Notes: generated by a model not told the origin, from the sequence alone. Positions 8,652 to 16,993 are shown, numbered from the stretch's first letter. The stretch is DNA of 64,000 nucleotides from Arthrobacter sp. Leaf137 (GCF_001423525.1 NZ_LMOI01000024.1:124001-188000), one strand, 5' to 3'. Numbers and translations are program-made.

Positions 8652-9365
8652 TCAGGACTCCGTCAGGGTGCAACCCTCGTGGGGGTGGCCGGTGTGCACC
8701 CACAGTGCGGAGGTGACCTCGTCGGCGAGATCAAATTCCCTGGTTCCGCCGGCATTGCTGATCCGCACGATCAGGGCACCTCCGAAGGGCCGCCGTCCCA
8801 GGATTTCAACCCCGGAATCAAGATCGATCTCTTCGGCCGCAAGGTAGCGCAGCAGCTCAGGGTTGTCGTCGCTGATGCGGGTGATCCGGCCTGTGTGGCC
8901 CTCGTCGAGTTCGCCCAGGAGGCGGGCAACGGGCATGTGGACCTTGCCGTCGGCCGTGGGAATGGGATCACCATGCGGGTCCCGGTCCGGGTGGCCCAGC
9001 TGCGCTGACACCCGGTCGATAAAGGTGTCAGAGACGGCGTGTTCCAGCAGTTCGGCTTCGTCGTGGACTTCATCCCAGCTGTAGCCCAGCTGCTGGACAA
9101 GGTACGTTTCGATGAGCCGGTGGCGGCGCACCATGGACAGTGCAAGCCGGAGTCCGGCATCCGTGAGGGTAATCGCGCTGTAGGGCTTGTGGTCCACCAG
9201 CCCCTGGTCTTTCAGCTTGCGGACCATCTCCGAGACTGAAGAATTTGCCACTCCCAGGCGCTGTGCCAGCTGGGAGGACGTGATGGGCTTGTCCTGCCAT
9301 TCCGTGAACGAATAGACCACCTTGACGTAGTCCTCAATGGAGGAGGAGGGCGCGCTGGTCTTCAC
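8652..9365 (-). CDS. DtxR-family metalloregulator, manganese (MntR)-type ligand set
   Basis: 237 residues with an N-terminal winged helix (about 10-65), a dimerisation/metal domain (66-140) and a C-terminal FeoA/SH3-like domain (160-230). Aligned by eye to DtxR, the Met10 position is Asp12 (IEDYVKVVY) and the Cys102 position is Glu105 (VHDEAELLEH). His82, Glu86, His101, Glu108 and His109 are kept. Asp and Glu at those two places are typical of Mn-sensing MntR, whereas Met and Cys mark iron-sensing DtxR/IdeR. The start is GTG 9365; no Shine-Dalgarno is present, but TAGGCT lies 7 nt upstream, suggesting a leaderless mRNA. It heads the operon with the two crcB genes. Confidence 0.85.
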   Translation of the reverse strand: MKTSAPSSSIEDYVKVVYSFTEWQDKPITSSQLAQRLGVANSSVSEMVRKLKDQGLVDHKPYSAITLTDAGLRLALSMVRRHRLIETYLVQQLGYSWDEVHDEAELLEHAVSDTFIDRVSAQLGHPDRDPHGDPIPTADGKVHMPVARLLGELDEGHTGRITRISDDNPELLRYLAAEEIDLDSGVEILGRRPFGGALIVRISNAGGTREFDLADEVTSALWVHTGHPHEGCTLTES

Positions 9366-9410
9366 ACGTTCAAGCCTACCCTTTGGCGGGACGCGGCCGG
9401 GATCCGCGTC

Positions 9411-10169
9411 TCACGCGCGGACGGCGCGCCAGGACAACGTCAGGTAGGGGAGGCTGAGTTCTTCACCCTCGGCATGCCCCAGATGCTCATGGAGGTACCA
9501 CGTGAGGTTCGCCAGGACTTTGGCCCGGGTCTGTTCGTTGGCCCTGAGGTAATAGCTCCGGGATTTGGTCAGTTCCATCAGGTCGGCAGGGGTGACAGGA
9601 TCCTGCCAGCGGGTCACGTGTCCTTCGAGGCCCTCGAACTCCGGGCCCACCAGCGGCCGCTGCCCGGGCTTGTAGACGTCCCCGGCATGCATGATGCGGG
9701 AAAGCCGGTGCACCCACGGTACCGAGGTGTCCAGCTGGTTCCACACCAGTCCCAGCGTTCCCTGCGGACGGAGGACCCTGGCAAGTTCCGTGCTGGCCGC
9801 GAGGGCGTCACACCAGTGCCAGGCCTGGGCAACGCTGGCGACGTCGAAACTTGCGTCATCGAGCCCGGTGGCCTCGGCGGTGCCGCGCAGGGCAGCAGCT
9901 GCCGGGTATTGGGCGGAGAGTTGCGCCAGCATGTCCGCGGAGGGATCGACGGCGGTTACGGACAATCCCAGCGCCAGCAGCAGGTCAGTGAATTTGCCTG
10001 TCCCTGCGCCGACGTCGAGCGCATCATGGGCGCCTGCGGGCACCAGCCACCGTGCCGACTCCGCCGGATACCCCGGACGGACCTTGTCATAGTGCTTGCC
10101 GCCGTCCTGGAAGCTCTGGCCGAGCTCCCGGCGCCGCCCGTGATCGAGCTTGGGCCCACCCCGAACCAC
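9411..10169 (-). CDS. Class I SAM-dependent methyltransferase
   Basis: 252 residues, start GTG 10169 with an excellent GAAGGAGG 6 nt ahead. The Rossmann motif I (LDVGAGTGKFTDLL) is near residue 52, the acidic end of strand 2 is VTAVDPSADML, and motif IV is FDVASVAQAWHW. This build (methyltransferase type 11, with HWC after motif IV) is common among small-molecule methyltransferases. The substrate cannot be deduced from sequence or neighbours. It follows the cysteine-desulfurase-like gene on the same strand, after 77 bp. Confidence 0.82.
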   Translation of the reverse strand: MVRGGPKLDHGRRRELGQSFQDGGKHYDKVRPGYPAESARWLVPAGAHDALDVGAGTGKFTDLLLALGLSVTAVDPSADMLAQLSAQYPAAAALRGTAEATGLDDASFDVASVAQAWHWCDALAASTELARVLRPQGTLGLVWNQLDTSVPWVHRLSRIMHAGDVYKPGQRPLVGPEFEGLEGHVTRWQDPVTPADLMELTKSRSYYLRANEQTRAKVLANLTWYLHEHLGHAEGEELSLPYLTLSWRAVRA

Positions 10170-10246
10170 GTGCGGCCTCCTTCAGCTGATTCCCTGCGGG
10201 TACCGTCCGAATTTACAGCATGCACCCGGGTGCCGGCTCCCGGCGG

Positions 10247-11665
10247 TCAGTCGTCGATGCAGGGCGCTGCGCCGGCCGTTCCCGGGGTGTTCGGTGCCCA
10301 GTGGGGGTAGGTCCTGGTGTCGTTGGCCGGCACCCATCGGCCGGCATCGACCACGTAGTCCCAGCCGAGCCCGTCCCGGCGGAGCTTTTCAATGCCTGCG
10401 AGGAGCCGCTGGGCATCTTCCAGCCGGGAGCCCACTCCAAAGCTTGCCCGCAGCGATCCCGATGGCAGCCCCAGGCGCTTCAGCAGCGGGTGGGCGCAGA
10501 AGCGGCCATCGCGGAGTCCCACGCCGTGTTCGGCGGACAAGTAGGCGGCTACCAGGCCGGCGTCGTAACCCGCCACCGAGAAGTTCACCACCCCGATGGT
10601 GTCCTTGTCAGGATCGGTGTCCTTGAAGATCTGGTGCACCGTGACGCCGTCGATCGCCTGCAGGCCTTCCACCAGGTAGGAACGGATGGCCGACTCGTGG
10701 GCGTGCCAGCGGTCCTGGTCCAGGCTCGCGATAACCTGTGTTGCCCGCGCCAAGGTAGCCGCACCCAGTACGTTGGGGGAGCCGCCCTCATGGCGGGCCG
10801 GGCCGGTGGCCCAGCTGACGCCGTCGAGCTTTGCCTCCTTGACGGCGCCACCGCCGGCGAGGTGCGGAGTTCCGGCGTCGAGCCAGTCCGGGCGGCCCAC
10901 CAGGACGCCCGCGCCAAACGGTGCGTAGAGCTTGTGCCCGGAGAAGGCAAGGTAGTCGACGTCGTCGGCGCTGATGTCCACGCGGCGGTGCGGCGCCAGC
11001 TGGGCCGCGTCCACCACGATGCGCGCACCGTGCCGGTGGGCGAGGGCGGCAAGCTCCCTGATGGGCAGGATTTCGCCGGTGACGTTGGAGGCGCCGGTCA
11101 CGGCCAGCAGGCTGACGCCGCCCTGCTCAAGCTCGGTGCGCACGGAATCGATGGTCCCGGCGATCGTGTCGGCGGCGACGATGCTCCGGTGGGGGACACC
11201 CTGCCACGGCAGCAGGTTGGCGTGGTGTTCGATGTCCAGGTAGAGGACGTCACCGGCGGGTTCGCCGTCGGTGCCGGGGAGGCAGCCGGCCAGCAGGTTG
11301 AGGGAATCGGTGGTGTTCCTGGTGAAGATCACGGAATCGTCGGGGCGCCCGCCGACGAACTCGCGGACGATGTTGCGCGCGTTCTCGTAGACCGAAGTGC
11401 TGATCTGCGATGCGTATCCGGCACCGCGGTGGACGCTGGCGTAGAACGGCAGGATCTCGTTGAGGTAGGCCGACACCACGGTCAGGGCCGGGGCGGAGGC
11501 CCCGTAGTCAAGGTTGGCGTAGCGGACGTGCCCGCCGGAGATCAACGGGGCCAGGATTTCGGCGCCGGTAACCGCTGAAAGCGGACGTCCGGCGGCGGCC
11601 AGGCGTTCGTCCGGAACGTTCCCGGCGGCGATGGCGGTAATGGGGGATTCGACGGCAGTAGTCAC
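10247..11665 (-). CDS. Cysteine desulfurase-like PLP enzyme (aminotransferase class V, SufS/Csd type)
   Basis: 472 residues, GTG start 11665 with GTGAGG 6 nt ahead. Fold-type I PLP marks: His147/His148 (EHHANLLPW) for ring stacking, Asp219 and Gln222 (VVDAAQLAPH), and the Schiff-base Lys245 in FSGHKLYAPFG. A Cys in RFCAHPLL near residue 410 sits where SufS-type enzymes carry the persulfide cysteine. The protein is about 60 residues longer than E. coli SufS. It is not in a suf operon; instead a SAM-IV riboswitch precedes it. That points to a role in sulfur, cysteine or methionine metabolism that is shut when SAM is plentiful. Selenocysteine lyase or C-S lyase activity remains possible. Confidence 0.85.
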   Translation of the reverse strand: MTTAVESPITAIAAGNVPDERLAAAGRPLSAVTGAEILAPLISGGHVRYANLDYGASAPALTVVSAYLNEILPFYASVHRGAGYASQISTSVYENARNIVREFVGGRPDDSVIFTRNTTDSLNLLAGCLPGTDGEPAGDVLYLDIEHHANLLPWQGVPHRSIVAADTIAGTIDSVRTELEQGGVSLLAVTGASNVTGEILPIRELAALAHRHGARIVVDAAQLAPHRRVDISADDVDYLAFSGHKLYAPFGAGVLVGRPDWLDAGTPHLAGGGAVKEAKLDGVSWATGPARHEGGSPNVLGAATLARATQVIASLDQDRWHAHESAIRSYLVEGLQAIDGVTVHQIFKDTDPDKDTIGVVNFSVAGYDAGLVAAYLSAEHGVGLRDGRFCAHPLLKRLGLPSGSLRASFGVGSRLEDAQRLLAGIEKLRRDGLGWDYVVDAGRWVPANDTRTYPHWAPNTPGTAGAAPCIDD

Positions 11666-11734
11666 GGAGACCTCACTTCAGGACAGGACTCCGGCTGTGC
11701 TGGAATCCGCGCTTGCCGCATCCGCTCCGGACCG

Positions 11735-11820
11735 GCCTGGTCGTCACCCGGGGCACCCCACCGCGAATGGAGGGTTGCCGGCCAGCAAACCGGGGTTTAG
11801 CGCTGGCACTCGTGACCTGG
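11735..11820 (-). promoter_or_regulatory. SAM-IV riboswitch upstream of the cysteine desulfurase-like gene
   Basis: On the minus strand, GGTCACGAG opens the element and GGTGACGACC closes it, giving the P1 stem (GGTC with GACC). Inside are GTGCCAGCG, a GCTGGCCGGCAACCCTCC block and GGTGGGGTGCCCC, which match the SAM-IV consensus as I remember it, including the pseudoknot-forming arm. The aptamer ends about 70 nt before the GTG. Near the start, CGGAG and CTCCG could pair over the ribosome site, suggesting translational control; that part is inference. Confidence 0.88.
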
Positions 11821-11824
11821 ATAA

Positions 11825-11831
11825 AACCATA
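11825..11831 (-). promoter_or_regulatory. Possible -10 element for the SAM-IV transcript
   Basis: TATGGT on the minus strand (plus 11826-11831) ends 5 nt before the aptamer's first paired base, a sensible place for a start site just ahead of the riboswitch. The matching -35 (TTCGGA, 18 nt upstream) is weak. Confidence 0.4.
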
Positions 11832-11924
11832 GAACATCAGGCGGCCCGGTCCGAAGCCGGGGGGATTGTTAAGGCCTTTGTTACGCGCGGCCTGGAAACG
11901 GGACTTTCTCCGAAGAATACGACG

Positions 11925-11952
11925 GCGGGCGCCCCCTTTTGGAGGCGCCCGC
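11925..11952. terminator. Hairpin terminator downstream of hisN
   Basis: GCGGGCGCCCCC, loop TTTT, GGAGGCGCCCGC: a stem of about 12 bp with one A-C mismatch, 27 nt past the hisN stop. The T tract is weak in both directions. Confidence 0.55.
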
Positions 11953-11978
11953 GGTCGATTGTTCGGAAGGAGGCCGGC

Positions 11979-12791
11979 TTACAGCAGGTCGTCCAGTCCG
12001 GGGTTGAGCCGGTGCAGCACTTCGGTGTGCAGGATGGAATTGGTGGCCAGGGCGTTCCCGCCGAACGGCCCGTCCTCACCTTCGAGCGAAGTGAAGCGGC
12101 CGCCTGCCTCCACCACGATGGGCACGAGGGCGGCCATGTCATAAAGGTTCAGCTCGGGCTCGCAGGCGATGTCCACCGATCCTTCGGCCACCATGCAGTA
12201 GGACCAGAAATCGCCGTAGGCGCGCGTGCGCCAGACGTCCTCAGTCAGGCCCAGGAAGTCGTCCAGGTTGCCGCGTTCCTTCCAGCCGCCCAGGCTGGAA
12301 TAGGACAGCGAAGCGTCGGACAGGGTGGAAACGTCCGAGACCCGGAGCCGGGTGGCCGACGCAAGGGATCGGCCCATGTAAGCCCCCATGCCTTTGGCGG
12401 CCCACCACCGCTTACCCAGGGCGGGTGCGCTGACAACGCCAACCACCGGCTCGCCCTCATCAACGAGGGCGATGAGCGTGGCCCAGACGGGAACTCCGCG
12501 GACGAAGTTCTTGGTGCCGTCGATGGGATCGATGATCCACCGCCGGGAGCCGTGGCCGGTGCTGCCGAACTCTTCGCCCAGCACAGCGTCGCGTGGCCGG
12601 GAACGTGAGAGCTGGCCGCGGATGGCTTCCTCGGCGGCTTTGTCCGCATCGGTGACCGGCGTCAGGTCGGGCTTGGTCTCCACGTGGAGGTCCTGCGCCT
12701 TGAAGCGGCTCATGGTCTGGTCATCCACGGAGTCGGCCAGGACATGGGCCAGGCGCAGGTCGTCGTTATAGGTCGAAGCGGGTTGGATCAT
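11979..12791 (-). CDS. hisN: Histidinol-phosphatase, inositol monophosphatase family
   Basis: 270 residues. Metal-site motifs of the IMPase fold are complete: LGEEFG, DPIDGTKNFVRGVP and, near the C-terminus, WSYCMVAEGSVDIACEPELNLYDMAALVPIVVEAGG. Actinobacterial HisN (histidinol phosphate to histidinol) belongs to this group and resembles this sequence more than generic inositol phosphatases do. The start ATG 12791 lacks a Shine-Dalgarno but has TAGTTT exactly 6 nt ahead, so it may be read from a leaderless mRNA. It lies 61 bp after rsgA and may also be the last gene of doxX-aroA-rsgA-hisN. A less specific inositol-phosphatase role is the alternative. Confidence 0.83.
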   Translation of the reverse strand: MIQPASTYNDDLRLAHVLADSVDDQTMSRFKAQDLHVETKPDLTPVTDADKAAEEAIRGQLSRSRPRDAVLGEEFGSTGHGSRRWIIDPIDGTKNFVRGVPVWATLIALVDEGEPVVGVVSAPALGKRWWAAKGMGAYMGRSLASATRLRVSDVSTLSDASLSYSSLGGWKERGNLDDFLGLTEDVWRTRAYGDFWSYCMVAEGSVDIACEPELNLYDMAALVPIVVEAGGRFTSLEGEDGPFGGNALATNSILHTEVLHRLNPGLDDLL

Positions 12792-12852
12792 GGTTCCAAA
12801 CTACCGTCTGGCGCCGGTTCTGCCGGGAGGTCGGCCGTGCCGGTTGGTGCTG

Positions 12853-13968
12853 TCAGCTGATGGTGCCGAGCTCCTTGGCCTCCTGGGCTTCCATCCTGGG
12901 ATCGGTGCCCAGGAGCCGCCGGAGCGAAGCCAGGCGCGCTTCACCGGTGGGTCCTGCGTGTCCGCCGGCCACCCAGGCGTCGAGCCCGCAGTTGACGGCA
13001 GCGGCGGTGTGCTTGCAGCCGCGTTCGCAATCATCAGTGCCCGGCGAAAGATCCGGGAATGACCTCAGGATCCGGTCCGGATCCACGTGGGCAAGGCCAA
13101 ATGACCGGATGCCGGGGGTGTCGATGATCCAGCTGCCGGGTGGGGCGTCGGCCAGGCGCAGGGCAAGGGCCGACGACGACGTGTGCCGTCCCCGTCCGGT
13201 TACCGCATTCACACCGCCGGTGGCCCGTTCCGCACCGGTCAGGGCGTTCACCATGGTGGATTTGCCGACGCCGGAGTGCCCCAGCATCACAGTGACCTTG
13301 CCGCCCAGGTGGGCCCTGAGCCCGGCAACAGCGTCACTGTCCAGCCGGGCCGACAACCCGTCATCGGAGCGCGCGTCAATGCCTGACGCCTTCAGGTCGG
13401 CGGTCCGGCTGATGATGACCGGGAAGTCAAGGTGCCTGTAGTTGGCCAGGAACTCGCCGGGATCCTTCACGTCCGCTTTGGTGACCAGCAGGATCGGCTC
13501 GATGCCGGCGTCGTACGCTGCCACGAGGGCGCGGTCGATGAACCCTGTGCGGGGCTCGGGGTTGGCTGCTGCCACCACTACCACCAGCTGGTCGGCGTTG
13601 GCCACGACGGCACGTTCCACGGGGTCAGTGTCGTCTGCACTGCGGCGCAGGAGGGTGGTGCGGTCCTGGATTTTGACGAGCCTCGCCAGGGTGTTGGGAT
13701 CCCCGGACACGTCGCCGACGAGGGAGACGAAATCGCCGGCGACCACCGGGTTCCGGCGCAGCTCCCGCGCCCGCGCGGCAATGACTGTCCGTTCATCGCC
13801 GGAGTCTTCGTCAACGACGGCGGTGTAGCGCCCGCGGTCGACGGTGATGATGCGGCCTGTTACTGCGTCGTCGTGGCTGGGGCGGTCCTTCGTGCGCGGC
13901 CGGGTGCCCTTCTTGTTGGGCCGGATCCGGACGTCGGATTCGTCCCAGGAGTCAGTCCTCCGCGGCAC
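12853..13968 (-). CDS. rsgA: Ribosome small subunit-dependent GTPase RsgA
   Basis: 371 residues from GTG 13968 (PRRTDSWDESDVRIRPN), with GGGAGG 8 nt ahead; the open frame continues upstream inside aroA but that part is a shadow. Domains: an N-terminal OB fold (about 40-120), a circularly permuted GTPase in which G4 (TKAD) precedes G1 (GHSGVGKST) and G3 (DTPGI), then a zinc knuckle CERGCKHTAAAVNC. RsgA matures the 30S subunit. The start overlaps the aroA stop by 17 nt. The aroA-rsgA order opposite a SigR/SigH-type sigma gene is shared with other actinobacteria such as Mycobacterium. Confidence 0.95.
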   Translation of the reverse strand: MPRRTDSWDESDVRIRPNKKGTRPRTKDRPSHDDAVTGRIITVDRGRYTAVVDEDSGDERTVIAARARELRRNPVVAGDFVSLVGDVSGDPNTLARLVKIQDRTTLLRRSADDTDPVERAVVANADQLVVVVAAANPEPRTGFIDRALVAAYDAGIEPILLVTKADVKDPGEFLANYRHLDFPVIISRTADLKASGIDARSDDGLSARLDSDAVAGLRAHLGGKVTVMLGHSGVGKSTMVNALTGAERATGGVNAVTGRGRHTSSSALALRLADAPPGSWIIDTPGIRSFGLAHVDPDRILRSFPDLSPGTDDCERGCKHTAAAVNCGLDAWVAGGHAGPTGEARLASLRRLLGTDPRMEAQEAKELGTIS

Positions 13969-15379
13969 CGGCCGAACCTCCCGCTCCGGTTTCGGAGCCT
14001 TGTGTGGCAGGGGCCGTGCCCTGCTGCGCGAGCATGCCCGTCCACAGCCGCGGGAAGTCCGGCATGGTTTTGGCCGTCGTCGCGATGTCTTCCACCTGGA
14101 CCCCCTCGACGGCGAGGCCGAGGATTGCCCCGGCAGTGGCCATGCGGTGGTCGGCATAGCTGTGGACGACGCCGGCATGCAGCTTTGCCGGGCGGATGAC
14201 CAGGCCGTCGCCGGTTTCCTCCGCGTCGCCGCCCAGGCGGTTGATCTCGGTGACCAGTGCGGCGAGCCTGTCCGTTTCATGCCCCCGGAGGTGGGCGATG
14301 CCGCTCAGGCGGGAGGGGCCGGTGGCCAGGGCACACAGCGCGGCCACTGTTGGCGCCAGCTCGCTGGTGTCGGCGAAATCCGCCCCTTTGATCTCGGGAC
14401 CGCCCCGGACCGTCAACACCCCCGCCAGCAGTGTTACTTCTGCGCCCATCCGGGCCAGGATGCTGCGCCACAGGTCGCCTACCTGCTGCGTCTGCTCCGG
14501 CCAGCCCGGGATCCTGACGGTTCCTCCGGATGCGAGGGCGGCGGCCAGGAACGGACCAGCATTGGAAAGGTCCTGTTCGATCTGCTGGTCAAAGGCACGG
14601 ATGGGTCCCGGAGAAACCACCCAGTGGTTGGGAACGGAATCGTCCACCTGCACACCGGCGCCGCGGAGCACGGCCACCGTCATATTGATGTGGTCGAGGC
14701 TGGGCACCGGCTTGCCGACGTGCTCCAGGTGCAGGCCTTCGGTAAACCGTGCACCGACCAGCAGGAGTGCGGAGACGAACTGCGAGGACGCACTGGCGTC
14801 GATGACCAGATGCCCGCCGCGGACTTCTCCGGTTCCTTCGACGACAAATGGCAGCGACGCGGGAGTGCCGCCATCTTCCGCCGAGACATTGACGCCAAGG
14901 GCTTTCAGGGCCTCGATGATCGTCCCCATGGGGCGCTTGCGTGCGTGCGGGTCGCCGTCGAACGTGCTGGCACCGCTGCGCAGCGCAGCGAGTGGTGGAA
15001 CGAAGCGCATGACGGTGCCGGCAAGGCCGCAGTCGATGTGCACCGCGGTGCCCGCTGCGTCCTCCTGTCCTCCATGGTCCTGGTGCTGCAGCGGAACTAC
15101 CTCAAGGTCGGGGCCGAAGGCGCCGTCCCCGGGAACCTCGGTAATCGTGGCGCCCAGCTGGCGCAGCGCCTCGATCATCAGGACCGAATCCCGGGAATGC
15201 AGGGGCGCCCGCAACCGCGACGGCCCGTCAGCCAAGGCAGCCAGGACAAGATACCTGTTGGTCAGGGACTTTGAGCCGGGAACCGTGACGGTGGCGTCTA
15301 CCGGACGGCCTGCGTAGGGTGCCGGCCAGTGGGGGACAGTCGTTCCGGAGTCATTCCGGGCAGCGGCTGCAGCGATCAT
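13952..15379 (-). CDS. aroA: 3-phosphoshikimate 1-carboxyvinyltransferase (EPSP synthase)
   Basis: 475 residues from ATG 15379, five nt after the doxX stop; the reading frame upstream overlaps doxX and is not used. Marks: VPGSKSLTNRYLVLAALADG near the N-terminus (PEP and shikimate-3-phosphate site), GLAGTVMRF, SASSQFVSALLL, and the C-terminal ADHRMATAGAILGL. It makes EPSP in the shikimate pathway. The C-terminal tail (about 20 residues rich in Gly, Ala, Ser and Thr) is extra. The next gene, rsgA, begins inside its last codons. Confidence 0.95.
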   Translation of the reverse strand: MIAAAAARNDSGTTVPHWPAPYAGRPVDATVTVPGSKSLTNRYLVLAALADGPSRLRAPLHSRDSVLMIEALRQLGATITEVPGDGAFGPDLEVVPLQHQDHGGQEDAAGTAVHIDCGLAGTVMRFVPPLAALRSGASTFDGDPHARKRPMGTIIEALKALGVNVSAEDGGTPASLPFVVEGTGEVRGGHLVIDASASSQFVSALLLVGARFTEGLHLEHVGKPVPSLDHINMTVAVLRGAGVQVDDSVPNHWVVSPGPIRAFDQQIEQDLSNAGPFLAAALASGGTVRIPGWPEQTQQVGDLWRSILARMGAEVTLLAGVLTVRGGPEIKGADFADTSELAPTVAALCALATGPSRLSGIAHLRGHETDRLAALVTEINRLGGDAEETGDGLVIRPAKLHAGVVHSYADHRMATAGAILGLAVEGVQVEDIATTAKTMPDFPRLWTGMLAQQGTAPATQGSETGAGGSAGAAED

Positions 15380-15384
15380 GTCCT

Positions 15385-15933
15385 TTAGGCCCCCGTAGCC
15401 TGCTCCACGGCGCGGCGCACGGCCTTGTCTGCTTTGGTCAGCTTCTTGTTCGTGGTCTTGCGCGCATCCGCGGCGAGGTGGGCGGCACCCTTGCGGGCGT
15501 CGGCTGCCAGGTGTTCCGCGCGCCACGCCAGTCCGGGCCTGCCTGCGGTGTCAACCGAAGCCAGCAGTGCGCCGCCGCTGAGCGACAGGTTCTTGAGCAG
15601 CCTGCCCCGGCGGGCTTCGCGGCCTTCCTTGCTGCTGATGTCCGCGCTGCGCCATTCAACGAATGTGTTAAGCAGCGAGACCACCGTCAGGACGGTGGCG
15701 GAAACCCGGGAGAACTTGCCCAGTCCAAAGAGCACTCCCGCGCCCACCTGGGTTCCTCCGATCACCCGGGCGAGGGTCTTCTCGTCCGTTTGGAAAGGCA
15801 GGGACGCCGCCGCCTTGCGGAGCAGGGGAGACAACTGCTGGGCAGTGTCGTCGGCGTTCTTGAGCTTGTCCAATCCTGCAATGACGAAGCTGGAAGCCAG
15901 CATGGGGCGGGCGAGCGTGCGGACAAAGGACAT
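15385..15933 (-). CDS. DoxX family membrane protein
   Basis: 182 residues, GGAGG 6 nt ahead of ATG. It opens with RTLARPMLASSFVIAGLDKLKN, the family's first membrane segment, and has about four hydrophobic segments up to residue 130. A long Ala/Lys/Arg-rich cytoplasmic tail follows, containing two copies of HLAADARK. DoxX-like proteins are small membrane proteins linked to redox and thiol stress in actinobacteria. It is divergent from the sigR gene. It may be transcribed with aroA and rsgA. Confidence 0.8.
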   Translation of the reverse strand: MSFVRTLARPMLASSFVIAGLDKLKNADDTAQQLSPLLRKAAASLPFQTDEKTLARVIGGTQVGAGVLFGLGKFSRVSATVLTVVSLLNTFVEWRSADISSKEGREARRGRLLKNLSLSGGALLASVDTAGRPGLAWRAEHLAADARKGAAHLAADARKTTNKKLTKADKAVRRAVEQATGA

Positions 15934-16000
15934 GGATTTCCTCCTGGCTGGACGAACCGCATCGGCAGCGGCGTAAGTCCGTTCTAGTCTTGCACTTTTA

Positions 16001-16027
16001 GGGAATATTTGCCCAAGGCCGGCGGTT
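16001..16027 (+). promoter_or_regulatory. SigR/SigH-type promoter of the sigma factor gene
   Basis: GGGAAT (16001-16006) and GTT (16025-16027) give GGAAT-N18-GTT, the established consensus for SigR (Streptomyces) and SigH (Mycobacterium). Transcription would begin near 16034, so the sigma factor probably drives its own gene. This also rules out the in-frame ATG at 16028 as the start codon on this transcript. Confidence 0.82.
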
Positions 16028-16228
16028 ATGGCTCATGGGTCCGCACAGGGGGCTGGGCCCGAAAGCAAGCAGCAGATCGGGACACCGGACAGAGAGCGGA
16101 GTTGGGCCTTGGCGAGGGTGTTGGACGGAGTAGGTGCTCCAGGGCCGGTGGCACTGGACCTGGTATCGGACGCGTTGCCGGAGTACGGCAGCGCCGAGAC
16201 GAAGAGCCTGACAGTAGACTTGAAGGCA

Positions 16229-16993
16229 ATGAGTACCTTGGATCCGGCCGTTTCGGCCATGTATGAAGCGTCCAGCGCTGAAGCTAAGGGCGGAAACGCT
16301 GCGGTGCCGGCAGGCAGCGGGGAAACCCGGGACGTACCTGCCGGCGATTCGGGCGGTAACGGCCTGGATGTTTCCGCCGAATCGGTGGAGGAACGCAGGC
16401 TCCGTTTTGAGCGTGATGCCATGCAGTACGTCGACCAGCTTTACTCCGCCGCCATGCGGATGGCCCGGAACCCGTCCGACGCTGAGGACCTGGTGCAGGA
16501 GGCTTACACCAAAGCATTTTCGGCCTTCCACCAGTACAAGCCGGGAACAAACCTGAAAGCCTGGCTGTACCGGATTCTGACAAACACCTACATCAATCTG
16601 TACCGCAAGCGGCAGCGCGAGCCCCTTCAGTCCAACTCGGACACCATCGAGGACTGGCAGTTGGCGCGGGCCGAGTCGCACACCTCAAGCGGACTCCGTT
16701 CCGCCGAGGCAGAGGCGTTGGACCACCTTCCGGACTCCGACGTAAAACGAGCCCTTCAGAGCATTCCCGAGGAGTTCCGGCTTGCCGTGTACTTCGCGGA
16801 TGTCGAGGGGTTCGCATACAAGGAAATTTCCGACATCATGAACACCCCCATTGGAACGGTGATGTCCCGGCTGCACCGCGGCCGGAAGATGTTGCGGGAC
16901 ATGCTCGCGGAGTACGCCGCGGAGCGCGGATTCAAGACGGGCGTGGAATCGCAGGCCGCGGCCGACACCAAACAACAGGAGAGCAGGAAATGA
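16229..16993 (+). CDS. sigR: ECF sigma factor SigR/SigH (thiol-oxidative and heat stress)
   Basis: 254 residues from ATG 16229 (GAAGG just ahead); the exact start is uncertain. After an acidic, low-complexity N-terminus of about 60 residues come sigma region 2 (from about DAMQYVDQLYSAAMRMARN; SDAEDLVQEAYTKAF; GTNLKAWLYRILTNTYIN) and region 4 (LPDSDVKRALQSIPEEFRLAVYFADVEGFAYKEISDIM; GTVMSRLHRGRK). It matches the SigR/SigH group controlling thioredoxin, mycothiol and protease genes. The anti-sigma gene overlaps its stop by 4 nt. An N-terminal extension of similar size in Streptomyces makes an unstable induced isoform; GTG 16385 could start a shorter form here. Confidence 0.9.
   Translation: MSTLDPAVSAMYEASSAEAKGGNAAVPAGSGETRDVPAGDSGGNGLDVSAESVEERRLRFERDAMQYVDQLYSAAMRMARNPSDAEDLVQEAYTKAFSAFHQYKPGTNLKAWLYRILTNTYINLYRKRQREPLQSNSDTIEDWQLARAESHTSSGLRSAEAEALDHLPDSDVKRALQSIPEEFRLAVYFADVEGFAYKEISDIMNTPIGTVMSRLHRGRKMLRDMLAEYAAERGFKTGVESQAAADTKQQESRK

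Noticed and set aside
8637..9420. Fluoride riboswitch ahead of the crcB genes
   Set aside because: No crcB-motif consensus was found before either crcB gene or before the regulator gene.
11690..11978. Protein-coding frames in the spacer around the SAM-IV element
   Set aside because: They cross the riboswitch and terminator, and lack ribosome sites and recognisable sequence.
16028..16228. N-terminal extension of SigR from the ATG at 16028
   Set aside because: That ATG lies at the -10 of the SigR-type promoter, upstream of the expected transcript start, and has no ribosome site.
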